Source: Amaranthus tricolor (lineage: Eukaryota > Streptophyta > Magnoliopsida > Caryophyllales > Amaranthaceae). From it: 64,000 nt of DNA. Each line of letters begins with the position of its first letter. The first letter of the stretch is position 1. The notes beneath the pieces were generated by a model. That model made no database searches and had not been told where the DNA came from. It saw only the letters and a list, made by a program, of their open reading frames with translations. Shown in pieces: positions 12,024 to 24,309 of the stretch. Both the position numbers and the translations under genes were made by a program. The stretch is taken from positions 32,784,070-32,848,069 of the forward strand of contig NC_080050.1 of assembly GCF_026212465.1 (NCBI RefSeq), read 5' to 3'.

Positions 12024-12282
12024 TACTCCCTCCTATACTATCCATTAGTCCCACTTATTTTTTTCATTATTCACTTATCACTCTTAATTTGTATTTTATT
12101 CTTAGTCTATAAGTTAAAACATAATCATGTAAGATCTTGTTTAATTTGTCTCAATACAAAGATTATTAATATTAATTTTTTATAATTTTTAATTAAGAAT
12201 AATTAAAGATATTAAATATTAAAATGTTGCCTCGACAAGTATGATAAATTAAATGAGACTATGGATTGAATACGAGGTAGTA
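12024..12282. mobile_element. Stowaway MITE copy 1
   Basis: The element runs 12026–12280 between TA dinucleotides. Left end CTCCCTCCTATACTATCCAT; right end, read inward, CTACCTCGTATTCAATCCAT. The body carries TCTATAAGTTAAAACATA and TAAGATCTTGTTTAATTTG, which are shared with the copy at 23528–23787 in the same orientation. Confidence 0.85.
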
Positions 12283-12666
12283 TAAAATATATACAAGTAA
12301 TCTATCGTTAACTTTAAGGTCAACAATTCAAAAATATTTATAATATTAGTTGGAATGTATTTTTATTCGTGAGAAAAGAGCAATTAAACATTCTTAGGAC
12401 TTGGGATGGAGTGACTAATAATTTAGGGTTTAGTTTGTTGCATAGATACAATGAAAGCATGAATGATTTAAAAGTAAGTGTGACTTGGACAAACTAATGA
12501 AATTGAAGAATAAAAAAAGAGAGGATAAGTACGAACACATCTATTTGTGGGTTGAACAAATTGTTCATAGACTATGAAATATAAAATACACCAAAACAAG
12601 ATGATGTTAATTTTCTAATCGATTAATAGTTTCTAGTATTTAAAAGAGGTTAAGAATCTGATAATT

Positions 12667-12974
12667 GTCTATTTGGTTAGTCATACTAAATGGTGGTAAT
12701 GGAAATGATTTATAGTGTAAAATTTTGATAAAAAATTTCATATCATTCCCATGGTAATGAAACTTTGATAAAAAAAAATATTTTTTGTTTATAAATTTCC
12801 ATTACCACCTAATACCACATCAATATATTAGAATGAATTTTGTGAAGAATATGAGAGGATTGGAGTTGAACAACTATGGCCATCAAGGTAGTCCAGAGAT
12901 TTTTCAACTAAAATTATAAGTACTAGTTTTTCATTCCCATTACCACCCTTTATTACGACCTATCAAACGGGCCG
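12667..12974. mobile_element. MITE with about 40-bp terminal inverted repeats
   Basis: Left end TGTCTATTTGGTTAG…TGGTGGTAATGGAAATG; right end, read inward, GGCCCGTTTGATAGG…GGGTGGTAATGGGAATG. The GTTTGG-type terminus suggests PIF/Harbinger or hAT, but I could not fix a target duplication. There is no coding capacity. Confidence 0.6.
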
Positions 12975-13646
12975 TTAAGGATTTCTATCTAAATCTTACG
13001 ATCAAAACTTTCTTTTATGAGTCTGAATACATCATTTATAATTGCTCTAAAAACCCTTGAATAATAAACTTTCTAATAATGTCATATAAAAAAGCTCTAA
13101 TAACGTCTCTAATTTTTTGGCAAAGAACTAAATTTCTCGTCTTAGCACTTATAATACATATCCAATAGCTCAAAAACTTCTTACACTTAATCAAGATGGC
13201 AAGGAATATTATGACTATACCATAATGAAAAATTAAAAATCAAATACTTGGCTAAAAAACTGAAAATCATTTTTAAACAAAACTAAACCTTAAGATTAAG
13301 AAATGGCAAATTTTCCTATTACTTCTATATGCTTGTTTTTGTTAAACACAAATGGAGTTACTTATTTCTGTTGTAGAAATATTATTTGGGCAATGAAGTA
13401 AATTGAAGTCTACAAATTTTGTACGGTAAACATTAAACACCCCTTCATTTGGATGAATCAGACCAAAACTGTAAGAGAAGGCAATAAATCATACAGAAAC
13501 AATCATTTAGTATATCGTCTCTCTCATTTCTTGATTGCTTCGCTGCAAAATAAAATGCGCCAGATCAAAATTTATTCTTAAATTCACTGATATTTTGATA
13601 CATAATACATTAGTCAAATAGATTGTTGAATTTTCCAACATTTGTA
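12975..13646. other. 5' flank of the Pan1-like gene
   Basis: AT-rich sequence that should contain the promoter and 5' UTR of the gene starting at 13647. No clear TATA box or other bounded element was recognised. Confidence 0.4.
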
Positions 13647-16600
13647 ATGGCGGGTCAAAATCAAGGAGGAAGTTTAGATCAGTTTGAGGCATTTTTCAAA
13701 AGGGCAGATTTGGATCAAGATGGTCGTATTAGTGGTGCTGAAGCTGTTGCTTTCTTCCAAGGATCTGGTTTAACCAAACAAGTTCTTGCCCAGGTTTGAT
13801 TCCTTTTTTATGCTTCAAATATTAACATTTTTAAACCTTAAGTTTTTTTAATTAGTGCATGATTTCTATTCTAGGGCATTTTCTGGGAAGTGGGTATTGT
13901 TTCTTTAGAATGTTTAATTGTAGTTAATTTGTAGATGTTGTGATTTATGGTTGTTCTGTTGATATTTTAAATGAGCTTGACATTGTTTTTAGTCGTTTTT
14001 AGAATTGAAGTATAATCTATGGCTAAGTTTTTGATGAAATGTTTCACCTGATTTCGTGCACTTGATATTAACACATTACTGTGCAATTTCTGGGTGGCCA
14101 TGTATCCTAACGCACTGATGAATGCATTATTTATTGTTAATTTAAACAATATTGAAATACCATGGTACAGGTTAACTTATTTATCTTCTTATACTCTGAA
14201 GGGCCCCTTAAAATGTGAGGTGTTCCTCAAAGTAGGAGGGTCTGAGTAGTCGCTCATTGTGCGCTAGACCCCTCTATCTTAGAGAAATCTTAAGTTGGTG
14301 TGAAAATGATCCACATTCATGGATTGGTTTGTGGAAGATAAAGGGATTTCCATAGGTGATTTGCTGTGGTCTTTCAATTATGGGTATTTGGGATGTGGTA
14401 TTTGTTACAATTTCCGTTATGCTAGATAAAATGGGATGTGTGTACATTATCAAAAATTGAAGCCTTCTGAAATAACTGATGTCTGTAGATATGGATGCAT
14501 GCTGATCAGAAACGTGCTGGTTTCCTTGGCCGTCAAGAGTTTTTCAATGCTCTCAAGCTGGTAACTGTGGCACAGACTAAGCGAGAACTGACACCTGAGA
14601 TTGTCAAGTCAGCACTGTATGGACCAGCTTCATCTAAAATTCCTCCTCCACACATTACTCTCCCACCCTCCACTGCACCACAATCAACTTCCATGTCTAG
14701 TCCTCCAGCAATGCAGATGGGTGGTATGATGCCTACAGTGTCGCAAAATCTTGGTTATAGAGGCCCTTCACCTCCCAACCAGAACATGCAGCCACAATAT
14801 CTTTCATCTCCAGGGAACCAGTTAATGAGACCTTCTCAAGGTCTGGCTAATACTTCCGCTTCACTTTCTGTTCAAAGTGGTCTTGGTCTTCAGAATTCAG
14901 GTGCTGTACCTACTGGTCTTTCAAACTCTGGCATGTCAGTTTCAGGTCATCTGAGCTTAGGCATGACAACTCCTGGTCTTCCAGGCTCGGGTTTGTTGAG
15001 CTCTGGCCTTGCAAGCTCAGGCATAACGGGAGTTGGAGTTCCAAGTTCTGGGATGCCTCCATCTGTTGTTCCAAGTTTAGGAATGTCGACTGCTGCTCTT
15101 CCGAATGCTGGTGCCTCAACCAATTGGATGGGTGGAAACATTAGTGGAGCTCCATATGGACCAGGATCTCAGGTTCCTAACAAAGGGGCTGCTCCATCTA
15201 CACCTCAAAATACACTGATTTCTTCCCACGCTACAAAAAGCTTTAAAGCAACTACTCCTGTGGATGGGTTTTTCTCCAATACAGTTTCCATAGATGACCC
15301 TTTTGCTGCTTTTTTGGTAAAAAAACCAGGTGCTTTTCCGGCATCATCTTTATCCACCTCTGCTATTGTTCCTGTATCTGGTTCACCTTCAGCATCCTTT
15401 GTTTCTACTTCAGCAATTGTTCCTGTATCATCTGCAATTCAGCCACCATCAAGATCAAATTCACTTGATTCGTTGCAAAGTGCCTTTGTGAAGCCACCTG
15501 TTGGTAGTCAGCCACTGCAGGCACAGGCTTTCTCTAATTCATCACAATCTGTACTCAATCCACTACTTCTGGTGTTTCACCACAAATTTCTACTGGACCT
15601 GGAATATCTGTAGCTGAACAATCCCAGCCTCCATGGCCAAAGATGACAACTGCAGGTATACAGAAATATACCAAAGTATTTATGGAAGTGGACACTGATA
15701 AAGATGGAAAAATCACGGGTGAGCAAGCGCGCAATCTGTTTCTGAGCTGGAGACTACCAAGAGGTGGGTTGTTGTTTCTCTTTCTTATTGTCACTGCAAT
15801 GGAGGATTTCAGATATAATGAATAACACGCCACTTTTAAATTGGATATATTTTTAAAATAAGGAAATTTGAAATTGGAGAAACCCAATAATAGTTTATAA
15901 TTAAATAGCTAGTAACAACATGAATATACCGCCCGAATTTTGCTACTGACTTAGAGGAGTTTTGTAGACAATGAATTGTTATGAGGTGCATGTTAAAGCT
16001 AAGGGATCAAGCATCATTTTGACGACTTGGATTTTTTGTGTTTTCATCAGGGTCTTTTGTGGTCTTCACTTTGATCGTTTCTCGTCCTCGCTAGATATTA
16101 TAAATGAGGAATACTTCAGGTAGAAGGTCTTATTGTTTTAACGTGTAGCCTCCTTGGGTGGTTTTCATTAGCATTTGTGCTGTATTTGTTTGTCCCTAGC
16201 CCTTTGGTTTTTGGCTAAGGACTTATGGTTCACATTCTCTTTAGCTTTTGATACAATATATTTTTTTATTCTATCTCAAAATCCATTTCACAACATATTC
16301 TCTGTAGCTTTTTAACCACAATGTACATTCTTTGTAGCTTTTTAACCACTATGTAACCAATTAAGACGGACATAGGAGTATCATGTTAGGCTTTTAAGTT
16401 CCTGGATTGACTGATGATAATACAATCAATGTTGTGCTCTCTGTTAATACATTTATAATTTAGAATCAAAACATTCTTTTGCTCCATTTTTTCTGCTTGC
16501 TCATTCTTATTGATTTTGTTTTGCAGAGGTTTTAAAGCAGGTGTGGGACTTGGCAGACGAGGATAATGACAGTATGCTTACACTGCGGGAGTTCTGCATA

Positions 16601-19600
16601 GCTCTATATTTGATGGAGCGGTATAGGGAAGGGCGTTCCCTTTCTCCTTCACTTCCTAATAGTCTAATTTTCAATGAAACTCTCATGCGGATGACAGGTC
16701 TTCCAAACTCATCGCATGGTAATGCAGCATGGGTAGCACCATCTGGTACTGATATGGCTAACATCCTAATTTTCTACCTTACATTTTTCTTTCTCCATGT
16801 AGCATGCTTTAATTTAGGTTTCAATTTTTGTTCGTTGGAAAGTAGGTTACAGGCCTGTACAGGGAATCCATGGTCCACTGCCATTGGGGCCTGCTGGTTT
16901 GAGGCCAGCAATGCAGCCAGCTTTGCAGCCTGATGCAACAAAGCAGTTCCAGCAGCCAAAGTCTAGAGCACCTATATTGGATAGTTCCCAAGCTAATCAA
17001 CTGAGTGGCAACAATCAGAATATGCTCCAGTCAAGTCCTCCAGATACAAATGATGCAGAAACTAAGGTAGTGGCACTTGAACATGACAACCACATTATTA
17101 AAGCTCTTAAAAGGTAATATTCCTTAAATTGCTTTGTCATGTGCGCATGGATGACTTCTTTGGAGGACTCCCCTCTCTATAGTCTATACTATGTGGCAAT
17201 CTAGTCCTAAGGAAGCATCTCTTCTAAGTGAACATTTGAGGGATCTTATTATCCAGGCTCTAGGTTTACTTTGAAGTTAAATATTTCTATTCGGTTTTCT
17301 TATGAATGAAGATCTCTCATTGTTTTTGATGGAATTCGGTTAGAGGTTTTTTAGCAGTATCTTTTCGTTGGCATGTTCGGAGTCTTTAAGTAGGGATTTG
17401 TGGCCCTTGTTGGATCTCAGGAGGTTTATTTTAGCTTGTTTAAGTGATGGGTTTAGAGTAATTGTAAACATGTATGAGTTGGACTCTTTTGTTTCATATG
17501 TGAGTCCTCATTCATGCAACTCATTGTCTGCATGCCTATTGAGCAGATATGTTATATGTTTCTTATAGGCTGACTAGGGCAAGCATTGATATAGGCATGT
17601 ATGATAACAATTCAAGGTTCACGGTGCCGGCGCTGGAGGGCACCACCTCCCTCCCCTCCCCTCTTAAAACCACCTAGATGAGAGCCACTCAATGACATTG
17701 GGTTAATGGAACGTGTATACGGTTTTCCCTTCCCGTGCATTCTTCTGCTGTTTGTTTTCCTGATTGAGGGACAATGAAGAATATTTTAGAAAGGCTTTAT
17801 TTTTGTGTGGGGACATGTAGCTCATTTTTTTCTTTTTTTTTTATGCTTGCATGATAAATTCAGGAGTTTAAAGAGGGACATACATTTTAAATATTGAGAT
17901 CTGCACTTAGGGGCGGATCTAGAAAAAAAAAGTGATGTCACTTGAAATTGAAAGGATAAAAATAGGTGAATGCGAAATGGGTTATTCGGTTTTTGTAGGG
18001 TAAAAGTAGTGTGAATAAAGGAAGGGAGAAAGAAAAAAATAGAGGTAGTTGTCTGGGCATTGAACCACAAACCTAATGGTTAAAAGATAACTACTCAACC
18101 AACTCAACCCATACACTTTAATATTCTACTATTTTTTTTCCAAATTAAAGTGATGTCACTTGACTACCCTGACACCCCTTTCCCTCCGCCACTGTCTGCA
18201 CTAGTTATATGTAATATTCCAAATACTTGAATTCATTTTGAAAACTGTACTGTGTACTGGTACTGTGGTACAACCGTACAAGGGTTGCCAGCTGTACATA
18301 ATACATACTAATTACTACAGATAATGTAGCTTCTAAGATGTTGTGATATAGCCTTCATGATCTAGTCTTATATGAATTTCCAAGGAAAATTATGCTTTCA
18401 CAAGTACTTTCCAATCAAATTTGTGTTGGCTTGAGATTAGTCTGCCTGAACTGATTTTACTTTGAGGCTATTGAAATCGTGAGGGGAACATGATGTCCAT
18501 GGTTGAAGGGAAGAAGAGCATTCCATGGATTCGAGGATTAGGGAAAAAAGTTAGGAAGATATAAATTTATCAGTGTACGTGATTGATCTTAAATTCAAGT
18601 CGAGAATATAACCGTTTTGCACTAGTCTTGCATTTCTTACCACTTGCCATCTTAACTTGGATATGTTCGACAATGTTCATTGGATCACTCTAACTTCTAT
18701 TACATTTATTAAAGATTGAAAAGGTAGAGAAGGTAATACTGGATTCCAAGGAAAAGCTAGAGTACTACCGCACGAAAATGCAGGAACTTGTGAGTACCTT
18801 CTCTCTTGAAACTTCATTTTGCGCACTTTTAGAAAAGTTTATTTTCTTAACTCACATGACATTCATCTTCACTGAAATGTGGGTTTTGGTGAAATCTGCT
18901 CAGGTAGGACTTTAGCAATAAATAGTTTTCATGGGCTAAGGGCCTGCCTGAATGTGAATTGCCATGTATGTATACTCTTGTTGATGAATGAATTAGAACC
19001 CACCCCAGGTGTTATGTACTTAGGCTTTATTGGTTGATTATTTTCTATCACTTAATTGATTCACTAAGTTGGTAAGGTCTGTTAGATAGGCTGTCAGTGG
19101 CGTTGAAGTAACCTGGGTAACCACTAGTTGTGCTTGTCTATATTAGAAGAACAGGTGAGGGCAATTAAGGAACAAAGCAATTGTGCCCAATTAAGACTCT
19201 TTCAACTTACTACATGGAAAACGGAAACTTACAGATCAAGAAAAATCTGTCAGATAATTATTTTGCAATGCTGTTGCACACTCCAGAGAGCTCTCGCTCA
19301 ACAACGAAATATAGCCACAAATAGGGCCATATGGTTAAAAGATCAATATCAACAAGACTGTGGTCTGTGAGTTTGATAATTGAGAAACAGCTTTTATCTG
19401 GTTTTCATCGTATAAGGTACAGCCGGTCACTGGAGCAAAAAAACATTTTTATCTAGGATGTCAATCTCATAATAATCTTTAGCAAGGCTTTGAATATCCA
19501 TTGGATGTGATGTAGACTTCTAACTCCTTAAGGAGTAGTCAGAAAGCTATCAGTTCTGTTTTTCGATGCCTTTGTCAAACCAGTTGAGGATTTTCCATAT

Positions 19601-22600
19601 CATTTTTGTACTTCACGAATTATTGCTCCTTCACTTTCTATGCACTTATTAAATCATGTGAGCTTCTTTTTCGTGTGAAAAATGTATATCTTGTTTGCAA
19701 TCATGTCCATCATAAACGACCTCTTTGTTATTATAAGGTTGAGGTTGCATACATCTGAGTATCTTAATTTAGAACCATGAACTCCGCCTAGGTGTGAGCC
19801 ACTTAGTCGCCTTGGGTTATGATATGGAAGGGAAAAGCATTTTTTGTATCTTCACTTTTTTGTATCTTTTTCTAAACGATTAATATTGAATCCTTTTCTA
19901 GGTTCTATACAAAAGTCGCTGTGACAATCGGCTGAATGAGATCATTGAGAGGGCATCGGCAGACAAGCGTGAGGTATGAGCTAGGGGCATCCTATTTTTT
20001 ATTGTACTGTTATTCCATTAAAACTAATAAGTGAGATTTCAGGCGGATTTGTTGGGAAAGAAATACGAGGAAAAGTACAAGCACGTTGCAGAATTAGCCT
20101 CAAAATTAACTATTGAAGAGGCTAAATTCCGTGAATATCAGGTAATATAATCTTCAAATGATGTACGTAGTGACTTAGGCACATGGAAATAATTATCACT
20201 ATGATAGTGATGTTTGCAATATCAGTTCTCTCTGGATTCTTTAATAAGAGTTTGCCTACTTGGATGTTATGTTGTTGCTGCTGCCTACTAGGATGTGTAT
20301 GTCAATTTCCATCCACACCTTCTGTGTTCCTTTCTAATACCTATAGGCTTGAATTTAAATTGGACTCTGAAGCTAATGTACGTGTTTTTAATCTAAATTG
20401 TATTTTTTTAACTGTAATTATTCCCAATCAATTTATTTATCCCATTTCCTGTCTTGTGCTTTTGAGTGCTTAGATTTACTGGGACTGGGACTCTTCTGAG
20501 GCAGGGCACAAATTTCTTACTGATTTATTTATTTTACTTTGTTTTTGTAAGGTTGTGTACATCCGACCCCCTGAAACTGCACTTAGGTGGGAGCATAGTG
20601 TAAAAATGCGGTTATCATAATGTCTAAATATCGGTCGAAACCATAAGATCTCCCTTAATACGGCCAAAACACGGTTTTTTTACACCTTTACAACGGGGAA
20701 AATATCGGTTCGTTTGTTTTGAAAACCTTTACAATACGGCCGATGCGATGCGATACGGCCTTGGTTTATTTTCTATGGGTGAGAGCCCCTTAATGGTATT
20801 GGGGTAATGGAATGTTGCATCTCTTCCATTTCCCGATTCCTCTTTGTCTCTTTCTTGTGCAGGGTGCTTTCTTTTCCTCTTCTAAATGATTAATTTGTCT
20901 GTGTCTATTTTGAATCTTCTTGTTGTCAAGGCAACTTGCCATCTGGAGTATATGATGATTGAGAAATTTGGAAGAATTGTTTAACTTTCAATGAGTAGTT
21001 TTCTTTCCTAGCATCTTCATTCTGGTTAAATGTGCAGGAGCGAAAAACAGAGCTGCAGCAAGCCATTATTAACATGGAACAGGGTGGAAGTGTGGACGGC
21101 ATCCTTCAGGTAGTCTTTTGACATTCAGATTCTGATGATTAAATTGAGTATTATGCTCATTTCATGGCTTGTGTTTACAAGGTGAAGGTTGCGAGCTTTT
21201 GGCCCCTCCTTACCTTCCTAGGTGTGGAACTCTTTGATGCCATTGGGGTAGTTAAGTAATGTAATTTATGATCGTTTCATTACTTGTTTTCTTCAATTCC
21301 CCCTCTAGGTCCGTGCAGATAGAATACAGTCAGATTTTGAGGAGCTTTTGAAGGCTTTGTCTGAACGCTGCAAAAGACATGGAATTGAAATTAAGTCAGC
21401 AGCATTAATTGAACTTCCTAAAGGTAGTTTGAGAGTCTTAGTCTTGCTTTTCTGTGATTATCATCCTTTTCATATTTTCCGCTATAACTTTTTCAATTAG
21501 TTGTTCAATATATTCTGTAGTTGGGAACTGTTTAGTTCTTTTGGTTGTCAATTAATAAGAGAATGACTAATTTGGTTTGAGTTTGCCAAGGCTGGCAACC
21601 TGGGATTCAAGAAGGAGCTGCTGTTTGGGATGAAGAGTGGGACAAGTTTGATGATGAAGGTATGCACTGCCAGACTTCTGCTTGTCATATATGGTGGTCA
21701 TTGCAATTCTTCTAGATAGATGGCCTCCCTTCTGGGCGAAGACTGGGATGTGTCTGAATTGTCTTTTTGATTATTTGTTTAGGACTCGTATTCGACAAAG
21801 AGGTCAGTATGTATGAGCATACTAAGGCTTCTCCGAGATCCACTTTATTTGAGAATGGAACATACTCTCATGATGACGTGTTTAGCCCTGATTCCCCATC
21901 AAATGCGGATGCCAAGTCCGAGAAGCAATCTAGCAGAGGTGAGCGTGCACTTGATAGTGAATCTGGATACACCCATAGTGAAGATGATTCAACTAGAAGT
22001 CCTCTTGGAAGCCCAGCTCATCGATCCACACAAGAAATCCCATCACAAGATTTTTCAGATATCTTTGCCAAGAGTGAGGCAGATTCAGATTTCCATCGGT
22101 ATGCTATGCTTTTTGTTTGTTTCCTTCTCTTACTCAGTTTGATATAAGTCTCAACTTCAAATTTCTCCTTTTTCCACCACAGAAGCTTCGATGAACAGGG
22201 TTGGGGCAATTTTGATGGTACTGATGATGGAGATTCGGTTTGGGGATTTAATTCTAAGGTATGGCAGTCGAATTCAGCAAGGATATGAATTGAGTAACCA
22301 ATAGTATTATAAATATAATAAGGCCATTATATCTAATCATTCTTAATTTTAAAAATTAAATGAACCCCTTGAGTAAAGTCATTTTGCTCAAAGCTATCCC
22401 TTTCAATGGCTTCCATCCTAAACTTTTGCATTGGGTGTGTGGGATGCAGTGTAAATGATTGTTTATAATATCATGTCACCCTAATTGATACTTCTTTTAT
22501 TTCTTGATCTCACGTCTCGCTCTTCCCATCACAACCAATACTCCCAGAATTCCCTCAGCCTGTATTTGCATCTTGTATGGTTATTTCTTCATTTTCATGC

Positions 22601-23045
22601 TTGAATTTGCTTTCCATCTTGGCAGGATCAGCATGGAGATCGTCTGTTTGAATCCGGTGGCTTTGGTTTAAGTCCCAGGACAGATTCTCCCCAAGGTGAC
22701 ACCAGTTACAATAAAAGAAGCCCATTTAATTTTGCCGACTCGGTGCCAGCAACACCATCATTCTCAAAGTCCGGAAATTCTCCAAGATACAGTGAGGCTG
22801 GGGACAATTTCTTTGATAATTATTCAAGATTTGATTCTTTCGGCATGAATGAAAGCAGCCGATTTTCTCCACCGCGCGAGACCCTTACAAGGTTCGATTC
22901 CGTAAGCAGCAATAGAAGTGGGTTTGGTGGCCATAGTCGAGGATTTACTTCATTTGATGATGCAGATCCATTTGGGTCTTCTGGGCCTTTTAAGGTCTCC
23001 TCTGAAACACCCAAGAAAAGTTCAGACAATTGGAGTTCATTTTAG
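13647..23045 (+). CDS. AtEH1/Pan1-like EH-domain endocytic protein (frame broken in exon 2)
   Basis: Thirteen exons: 13647–13793, 14489–15763, 16527–16745, 16846–17066, 18715–18789, 19902–19973, 20043–20141, 21038–21109, 21309–21423, 21591–21659, 21783–22098, 22183–22258 and 22626–23045, about 1058 residues. An N-terminal EH domain (about 9–105) has EF-hand DLDQDGRISGAEA. A long Ser/Pro/Gly-rich linker with degenerate GLxxSG repeats follows. A second EH domain (about 435–535) has DTDKDGKITGEQA and DEDNDSMLTLREF. A coiled coil (about 622–765) includes YKSRCDNRLNEI, and an acidic Ser/Phe tail contains SFDDADPFG. This is the layout of AtEH1/Pan1 and AtEH2/Pan1, plasma-membrane adaptor subunits of the TPLATE complex in clathrin-mediated endocytosis. 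As printed, exon 2 shifts frame near 15541–15560 and meets a stop at 15611. One missing base, or splicing of a 77-nt GT–AG segment (15551–15627), would each rejoin the frame. Several SINE-like repeats and a hAT MITE lie in the introns. Confidence 0.9.
17609..17722 (+). repeat. SINE-like 3' segment in an intron
   Basis: The string CCTAGATGAGAGCCACTCAATGACATTGGGTTAATGGAACG is a diverged copy of a tail seen several times here (the better copy is at 26065–26198). Its 5' limit is vague. Confidence 0.4.
17900..18202 (-). mobile_element. hAT-type MITE with 8-bp target duplication
   Basis: A 287-bp element (17908–18194) is flanked by TCTGCACT on both sides (17900–17907 and 18195–18202). Termini are TAGGGGCGGA on the left and CAGTGGCGGA on the right, read inward. 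The 8-bp duplication and YAGNGGCGG ends are hAT features. Read on the minus strand the interior has TTGGTTGAGTAG and GGTTCAATGCC, loosely like tRNA A and B boxes. It lies in intron 4 of the Pan1-like gene. Confidence 0.85.
19735..19832 (+). repeat. SINE-like 3' segment in an intron
   Basis: AAGGTTGAGGTTGCATACATCTGA, then CCTAGGTGTGAGCCACTTAGTCGCCTTGGG, matches the common tail of the SINE copies in this window. It lies in intron 5 of the Pan1-like gene. Confidence 0.5.
20547..20835 (+). repeat. SINE-like copy split by another repeat
   Basis: The SINE-like tail begins at 20547 (AAGGTTGTGTACATCCGACC) and runs to AGGTGGGAG near 20594. It resumes at about 20774 (GGTGAGAGCCCCTTAATGG) and ends near 20835. 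The 180 bp between is a different repeat. Confidence 0.65.
20594..20776 (+). repeat. Dispersed TACGGCC repeat, copy 1
   Basis: It contains TAAATATCGGTC, AATACGGCCAAAACACG, CCTTTACAACG..GAAAATATC, GAAAACCTTTACAATRCGGC and GATGCGATACGGCC. The same blocks recur in the same order at 26865–27030. It is flanked by the near-identical GGTGGGAG and GGTGAGAG, which may be its target duplication. Outer bases CATAG/CTATG are inverted. The superfamily is unknown. Confidence 0.7.
21178..21266 (+). repeat. SINE-like 3' segment in an intron
   Basis: AAGGTGAAGGTTGCGAGC, then CCTAGGTGTGGAACTCTTTGATGCCATTGGGGTA, is another diverged copy of the SINE tail. It lies in intron 8 of the Pan1-like gene. Confidence 0.45.
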
Positions 23046-23527
23046 TTCATCGGTTCTGTGTTTTTATGATAAACTCCCATTTATTTCGTGACGCTAATTG
23101 AGATACATACGTATAAGGCAATTTTTGTGTGCTTGTATAGCAGCATACATAGTCCAGTATTGTAAATTGGTTGGTGTTCGTTCCTTTGTTGTGTTGTAGA
23201 CACAATTTTCTGTTCTCCTGGCATGCAGGAACTACAATAAGACTACAGGATCATAGACAAAGATAATTTTGTTGGAATTATATCATTTTTTTGTATTGTC
23301 AAAAAAAAAATGATACAAGTATAAGTTTCGGCATACAAGTATACTTCCATTCGATAGCCGTAAATTGGAAAAAATCAATCACAAATCCTTGCTTGCTAAG
23401 AAAATGTGAGTTTATTTCCGAACATCTTATCATAGTTCATGTGATGAGTGATGACCCCAAAAAGGAGTACATTATACATTCATGTCTGAGTTGTAGCTGT
23501 TTAGTTTACTTGCAATACAAATTTTAA
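23046..23527. other. 3' flank of the Pan1-like gene
   Basis: Probable 3' UTR and downstream sequence of the Pan1-like gene. No gene was recognised. Confidence 0.5.
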
Positions 23528-23787
23528 TACTACCTCCTATTCAGCTGAATTGTCCCATTTTTTTTTGGCACTATTCACTTATCACTCTTAATTTGTATTT
23601 TACTCTTAATCTATAAGTTAAAACATAGTCATATGGGATCTTGTTTAATTTGTCTCAATACAAGGATTATTAATATCAACTTTTTATAATTTTTAATTAA
23701 GCATAATTTGAGATATTAAGAGTTAAAATGTTGCCTCGGCAAGTGTGAAAAGTCAAATGGGACAGTTCAGCTGAATAGGAGGGAGTA
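23528..23787. mobile_element. Stowaway MITE copy 2
   Basis: The element (23530–23785) is between TA dinucleotides. Left end CTACCTCCTATTCAGCTGAA and right end (read inward) CTCCCTCCTATTCAGCTGAA are almost identical inverted repeats that extend to TGTCCCATTTG. This is the best preserved Stowaway in the window and therefore probably the youngest. Confidence 0.93.
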
Positions 23788-24309
23788 TAATTTAGTTCAA
23801 AATCTAAGAAAAGCTGAATAGCAAATGTCATTGATGTTTTATTGTCAGTCGTCCCGACGGAATCAACAATTCTGATCTTCGCATCGACATCCACAACACG
23901 GTTCCAGTCAGTAATAATATTTGATTACAAAGATGAAAGATGGATACGGACCCAGCAGAAACCGACTGCAACTGCATTTACGATTTGAGCTTTGATATGA
24001 ACCATCCTTCTGTTAGGGAGAGTTATTTTGAAGATTCCATGAAGCATTCAACTCTGCCACAGATTGTTAAGCCTGTAAACAGCAAACCCAGCAAAGAAAA
24101 TGTATTTTAAGTGTCAAGGCTCTAACAAGTCACTTGTGCAACCAAACTAATCATAGTATTGCAATCAATTACTTCTTCATCCAGGCGTTGAAAAAAAGTT
24201 AAAGCATCTTATTGATGACAAGTAGGGTAGTTGCAAAGACAAAAAATAATAAAGATAATCTGAGGTACACAAGTTTCGCCTGAGTCCTGACTCTCAAGAA
24301 ACAGTTTTT

